Positions 39,174-42,183 of a DNA stretch of 42,183 nucleotides are shown piece after piece. Where the stretch lies: positions 1 to 42,183 of the IMG/VR virus record IMGVR_UViG_3300011114_000884. One strand, written 5' to 3'. The position numbers were made by a program, and so were the translations under genes. Numbering within the stretch: position 1 is the first letter of the stretch; each line of letters begins with the position of its first letter. The stretch comes from a virus. The notes below the pieces were generated by a model. That model searched no databases and was not told where the DNA came from. It saw only the letters and a list, made by a program, of their open reading frames with translations.

Positions 39174-40133
39174 TCATTGCATACGTTGTTTAACTTGTTC
39201 GCGAATCCATTTGGCCCGCGACTCAGAATCGGAAAAATTAACACCCTCTTTGCTGCCGGTGCCTGCGCCTGTGGCGCTGCCGGTTTGGCGAGGGCGGGGC
39301 GGTGCATCACGCGCGGGCGCTGCATTTGGTGCCTGACCGTCGGCTGCCTGCTTGGCTTGGCTTCTGGTCAATCCCATTTGCATGTAGCCGTTGATTTCCT
39401 CTTGCTTTTGCTCGGCAATTGAGCGCAAGTCCTTTGCGCCAAGCGCAAGCTGTTGCACAAAATGGTCATGCGGAACATCGGGATATTGCTTACGAACATC
39501 GGCAATCGCCGCATCCATCTGCATCAACGCGCGCTCGTTGCGCAACTCTTGCAACTCGCGTTGAATCGGTGCCAAATCGCTTCGCCACGGCTGCTCTTGG
39601 CTTGCCTGCGGCGTGCCCCAGAGTTCCTCCAAGGCTCGATCTTCTGCCGATTTGTGCAGTTGCTCCGAAGGTTGCGCGCGACTGGACACCAAAAGCTGCG
39701 ACTGCAAAATCTCAATTTGACGCTGCAACTTGGCGGCTTCTGACCGTGCGCTGTCGCGCTCAGTCGTTACGCTTTTGAAGCGGTCATACGGGATTCGATG
39801 CGTCGGCTTCCACGTTTCGGGCTTGTCGGGGTCAATATCCCCCTCATCCACAACGCCTTTACTGTCCGGCAACTGCCCTTTGGTCTGCACGGTCGGCGGG
39901 GCTTTACCCTGCGTACCGGCTTTGGGCGGCGCTGCGTTGGTGTCCGTTTTGGCGAACTTGCCATCACTTGCGCGCTGTCGCTCCGTGTTTTCTGAGGCTG
40001 CGGATGTTTGCTCCGAGGTGTCGCTTGCGCTGGATTGGGTTGAATCTGAACCGCTTGAGTCCATATCGTCGCCCGAATCGTAGGCTCCGGATGCGGCACT
40101 GGCGAGGATGTCCGCTACTGATTTTACCGCCAT
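39174..40133 (-). CDS. Scaffolding protein
   Basis: A 319-aa protein. The N-terminal 100 residues are low-complexity Ser/Asp/Thr/Glu (DSGDDMDSSGSDSTQSSASD). The centre is a coiled coil (about 122-150, TTERDSARSEAAKLQRQIEI). The C-terminus is helical and basic (SDSESRAKWIREQVKQRM), the usual capsid-binding end of scaffolds. It lies directly before the capsid gene with 35 bases between. Composition, coiled coil and place together make scaffold the best call. Confidence 0.75.
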   Translation of the reverse strand: MAVKSVADILASAASGAYDSGDDMDSSGSDSTQSSASDTSEQTSAASENTERQRASDGKFAKTDTNAAPPKAGTQGKAPPTVQTKGQLPDSKGVVDEGDIDPDKPETWKPTHRIPYDRFKSVTTERDSARSEAAKLQRQIEILQSQLLVSSRAQPSEQLHKSAEDRALEELWGTPQASQEQPWRSDLAPIQRELQELRNERALMQMDAAIADVRKQYPDVPHDHFVQQLALGAKDLRSIAEQKQEEINGYMQMGLTRSQAKQAADGQAPNAAPARDAPPRPRQTGSATGAGTGSKEGVNFSDSESRAKWIREQVKQRMQ

Positions 40134-40214
40134 GTTTTCCCCTTGTTACGTCCGGTAAAGGTGACGAGCCTACTAATAATTTGCCGCCGGTTGGCGACCT
40201 GCAAATCTTGCGCG

Positions 40215-40823
40215 TTATTCCACAACAATGTCAAGTGGCTTTTTTTCAAGCTGCGGCAGTTCATTTCCAATAGCCGCAACCTTGCGGATATAAGCGTCTT
40301 GTCGCGACTTGCCGTTGCGTTCGGCGTCCTCACGCATCACGCTGCGCATTTGCCGCGTGCAGCGGATTGCACGTGAAACAAACACAGCGGCAGGCGTTGC
40401 GGGTTTGGTCATGTCGCTGTCGTCGTCGGGTTGCGGGTCGGTTGGATTTGTCTGCAACCAATCCTGCACAAGCGCACGCACAGCACGATGCCCTTTAGAT
40501 AAGGTGGCGGGGTGATAGTCACCCAGCAATTCCCACATCTGGTTAAGCAAACTGCGGTAAATGATAGAGCAAGCATGAATCTGTCGCCCTCTGGCGCGCG
40601 GCTCATTGCCTTGGTCGCGTTCAATGGCCGCATCTGGCACAGGTCTTTGAATCTGATAAGAAAGCGCGTGCAAACAGTCCTCGCACTCGCGCCAAAACTC
40701 CAACAACGCACCATCAAGCATCGCCCACGGTGGCGGCGTTGGGCGCGCGTGGTGAATTGTCGATTGTTTGCGCGGCTTTTCGACCAGCTTTGACAGCGGA
40801 TTGACCGCCAAGCGCATACCCAT
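40215..40823 (-). CDS. Hypothetical protein after terminase
   Basis: A 202-aa protein starting ATG 40823, one base after the terL stop, with GGGG upstream inside terL. A helical core (GALLEFWRECEDCLHALSYQ; SIIYRSLLNQMWELLGDYHP) is followed by an acidic spacer and a basic C-terminal region with FVSRAIRCTRQMRSVMREDA. Not recognised. The tight coupling to terL and the helical content suggest a packaging or head-assembly accessory. Confidence 0.6.
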   Translation of the reverse strand: MGMRLAVNPLSKLVEKPRKQSTIHHARPTPPPWAMLDGALLEFWRECEDCLHALSYQIQRPVPDAAIERDQGNEPRARGRQIHACSIIYRSLLNQMWELLGDYHPATLSKGHRAVRALVQDWLQTNPTDPQPDDDSDMTKPATPAAVFVSRAIRCTRQMRSVMREDAERNGKSRQDAYIRKVAAIGNELPQLEKKPLDIVVE

Positions 40824-40824
40824 C

Positions 40825-42183
40825 TTAACCCCGCTGAATTAAATCGAATGTGGACGCCATACCGCCGCCTGCGCCGCCAAACAGTTCTTCGTACCAATCG
40901 GTTTCAAAGTGGTCGCCAACGCCCGCAGTGTGTCCGGTTTGCGATTGAAAAGCCACCCGCTCCTGTAACGTGATAGGACGCTTACGCAATTGCACTTCTT
41001 CGACGCGCTGGATTTGCTGGCGACCGACAAGACACAAGCCGTCGGCGCGCACCATGTCGTCGTGGTTGCCTGCGCCTGCTTCGGCTTTGGTGCCCTCAGC
41101 CCACAAAAAGTCGTTCATCTCATGGCAAAGCCGCTGATTCACCGATGGATCTAACTTGCCGCCGTTTAGGAACTCCTGCGACAGTGCCACCAACTCCGCA
41201 TTGGCCGATGGCCCAGGCGTTCGCCCCAACCGCTCACTTGGTTTGCCTGTGGTGGAATCCTTGAACACTTCGACCCAGAACAAACTCCAACCCAACTCCA
41301 CCAAACGGCTAATCACATCGCGGCCCCACGCGTCCCGCTCGCCGATAAACAGCGCCGTGTAGCGCTTCAACGCCTCATGGACTTTGCTGGCAAACACGCT
41401 GTTTTCAATCTTGTCGTAGAAGCTGGCAACAATGCGCGGCTTTTCAGGGTCGGACACCTCTTGCACTTCAAACGCTTGGTAATCGCCGTCCTCGCCGCCG
41501 CCCGCAGCATCGCTGCCAAGCACATACAATCCATAGGGAAGCGGCGCTTCGTATTCCTCATAGCCGCGCTTAGGTTTGGCCATTGGATAGTGCGCCGTGA
41601 ACACGCGGCCTTTGGCTGTGGTAAACGCCAAGTCTGCGGTTATCGGCATTTCTTGGTGAAAGCCGCGCCAAACCGCTGCTGAATTGCCTTCTGAGTAGTT
41701 GTTGCTGCGAAGGCGTGCGCCAACCCATCTGGCTTGATCTTCTGTCAGGCCATATTTCATCGCGTAGTTGGCAACTTCTGGCCAAATCAGGTCTGCGGGA
41801 TTCTTGACGCCTTCGGCAATTGCCTTCTCGGCGGTCAACGCATACTGACCATCGAGCGTCCACGGCAAAAAGACTTTGCCCCAGCCATTCTCACCGCGCC
41901 AAGTGGTAAAGGCATGGCCCACACCTTCGGCAGTCGTTTCATAAATCGCCCGACCGTGCGCAGCCGATCCGTTTTCAATAATTCGGATAATACCTTCGGG
42001 GTCTGCGTACTTGGCAAACTCTGAATAATGCCGATACCACCAAGTTGGGCCACCAGCGGGCTTGGAATCAGCCGACACAACGCGATAAACCCCGCCATGC
42101 TCAAAGACAATCTCATCTTTTCTGTCGCTCTTGAGCTTGAACGGCCCCTGCTTCATCCACGCGGGCAATCCATTGCACCAATC
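40825..42183 (-). CDS. terL: Terminase large subunit, C-terminal part
   Basis: Continues the gene that starts at 478; bases 42057-42183 duplicate 1-127. In full-length numbering: a Walker B-like HYSEFAKY at about 169-176 (Ser-Glu instead of Asp-Glu, known in this type), the ATPase coupling motif YETTAEGVG (about 198-206), and a RuvC-like nuclease with LGSDAAGGGEDGDY (Asp342), FIGERDAWGRDVI (Glu399) and GNHDDMVRADGLCL (Asp492/493). All expected motifs are present. It translocates DNA through the portal and cuts it. The stop is one base from the next start. Confidence 0.93.
   Translation of the reverse strand, partial: DWCNGLPAWMKQGPFKLKSDRKDEIVFEHGGVYRVVSADSKPAGGPTWWYRHYSEFAKYADPEGIIRIIENGSAAHGRAIYETTAEGVGHAFTTWRGENGWGKVFLPWTLDGQYALTAEKAIAEGVKNPADLIWPEVANYAMKYGLTEDQARWVGARLRSNNYSEGNSAAVWRGFHQEMPITADLAFTTAKGRVFTAHYPMAKPKRGYEEYEAPLPYGLYVLGSDAAGGGEDGDYQAFEVQEVSDPEKPRIVASFYDKIENSVFASKVHEALKRYTALFIGERDAWGRDVISRLVELGWSLFWVEVFKDSTTGKPSERLGRTPGPSANAELVALSQEFLNGGKLDPSVNQRLCHEMNDFLWAEGTKAEAGAGNHDDMVRADGLCLVGRQQIQRVEEVQLRKRPITLQERVAFQSQTGHTAGVGDHFETDWYEELFGGAGGGMASTFDLIQRG
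42057..42183. repeat. Terminal direct repeat, right copy
   Basis: Identical to 1-127. See the left copy; together they show that the contig closes into a circle of 42,056 bp. Confidence 0.95.

Noticed and set aside
1-42183. CRISPR array, diversity-generating retroelement or transposon
   Set aside because: No regularly spaced repeats, no reverse transcriptase or variable/template repeat pair, and no transposase motifs in any supported gene.

Overview
The window is a complete or near-complete genome of a tailed, short-tailed-type (podovirus-like) bacteriophage. The first 127 bases (1-127) are repeated exactly at the end (42057-42183), and the large terminase reads straight through that junction in frame. 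The contig therefore closes to a circle of 42,056 bp, cut inside the terminase gene. The host cannot be named. A putative outer-membrane-type lysis lipoprotein, sigma70-like promoters and good Shine-Dalgarno sites point to a Gram-negative bacterium. I see no integrase, repressor of recognised type, reverse transcriptase, tRNA, RNA polymerase, DNA polymerase, primase or replicative helicase.

Layout. (1) 479-5466 is the control and early region. It holds a winged-helix replication-type protein (+), a probable small terminase (-), and four + strand genes (191 aa coiled coil, DUF932 protein, 51 aa, 238 aa). Each of these four is preceded by a 96-180 bp leader that ends in the same kind of small hairpin, with a GTGACA loop and covarying 4-bp stem, just 5' of the ribosome binding site. 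(2) 5477-10254: a sigma70-like promoter starts a tightly overlapping run of small genes, then a replisome-organiser-like protein and a DnaC-like helicase loader. A second promoter with two direct repeats precedes an excisionase-like HTH gene. (3) 10254-15757 is a recombination module: SbcC/Rad50-like ATPase, RecE-like nuclease, RecT annealing protein with an unusual C-terminal zinc ribbon, a 292-bp non-coding structured segment, a RusA resolvase, and three small or coiled-coil genes. (4) From 15661 to the end everything is on the - strand: the lysis cassette, tail fibre, very large ejection proteins, tail hub, portal, capsid, scaffold and terminase. Read in transcription order this is packaging, head, tail, ejection, fibre, lysis.

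How it fits together. The phage seems to recruit host replication proteins through its organiser and loader, and to process DNA with its own ATPase-exonuclease-annealase-resolvase set. DNA is packaged with the TerS/TerL pair into a head built from the portal, scaffold and HK97-type capsid proteins, and ejected with three internal virion proteins (216, 605 and 1730 aa). Lysis uses a CHAP/NlpC-like endolysin, small membrane proteins and a lipoprotein.

The most novel signals are RNA-level. They are the repeated GTGACA-loop leader hairpin (four copies, four genes), the pseudoknotted segment between recT and rusA, a 17-bp inverted repeat folding as a three-way junction at 5369-5439, and a 17-bp hairpin in the head operon. 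All structures were found by eye; folding and covariation searches are named where they would decide.
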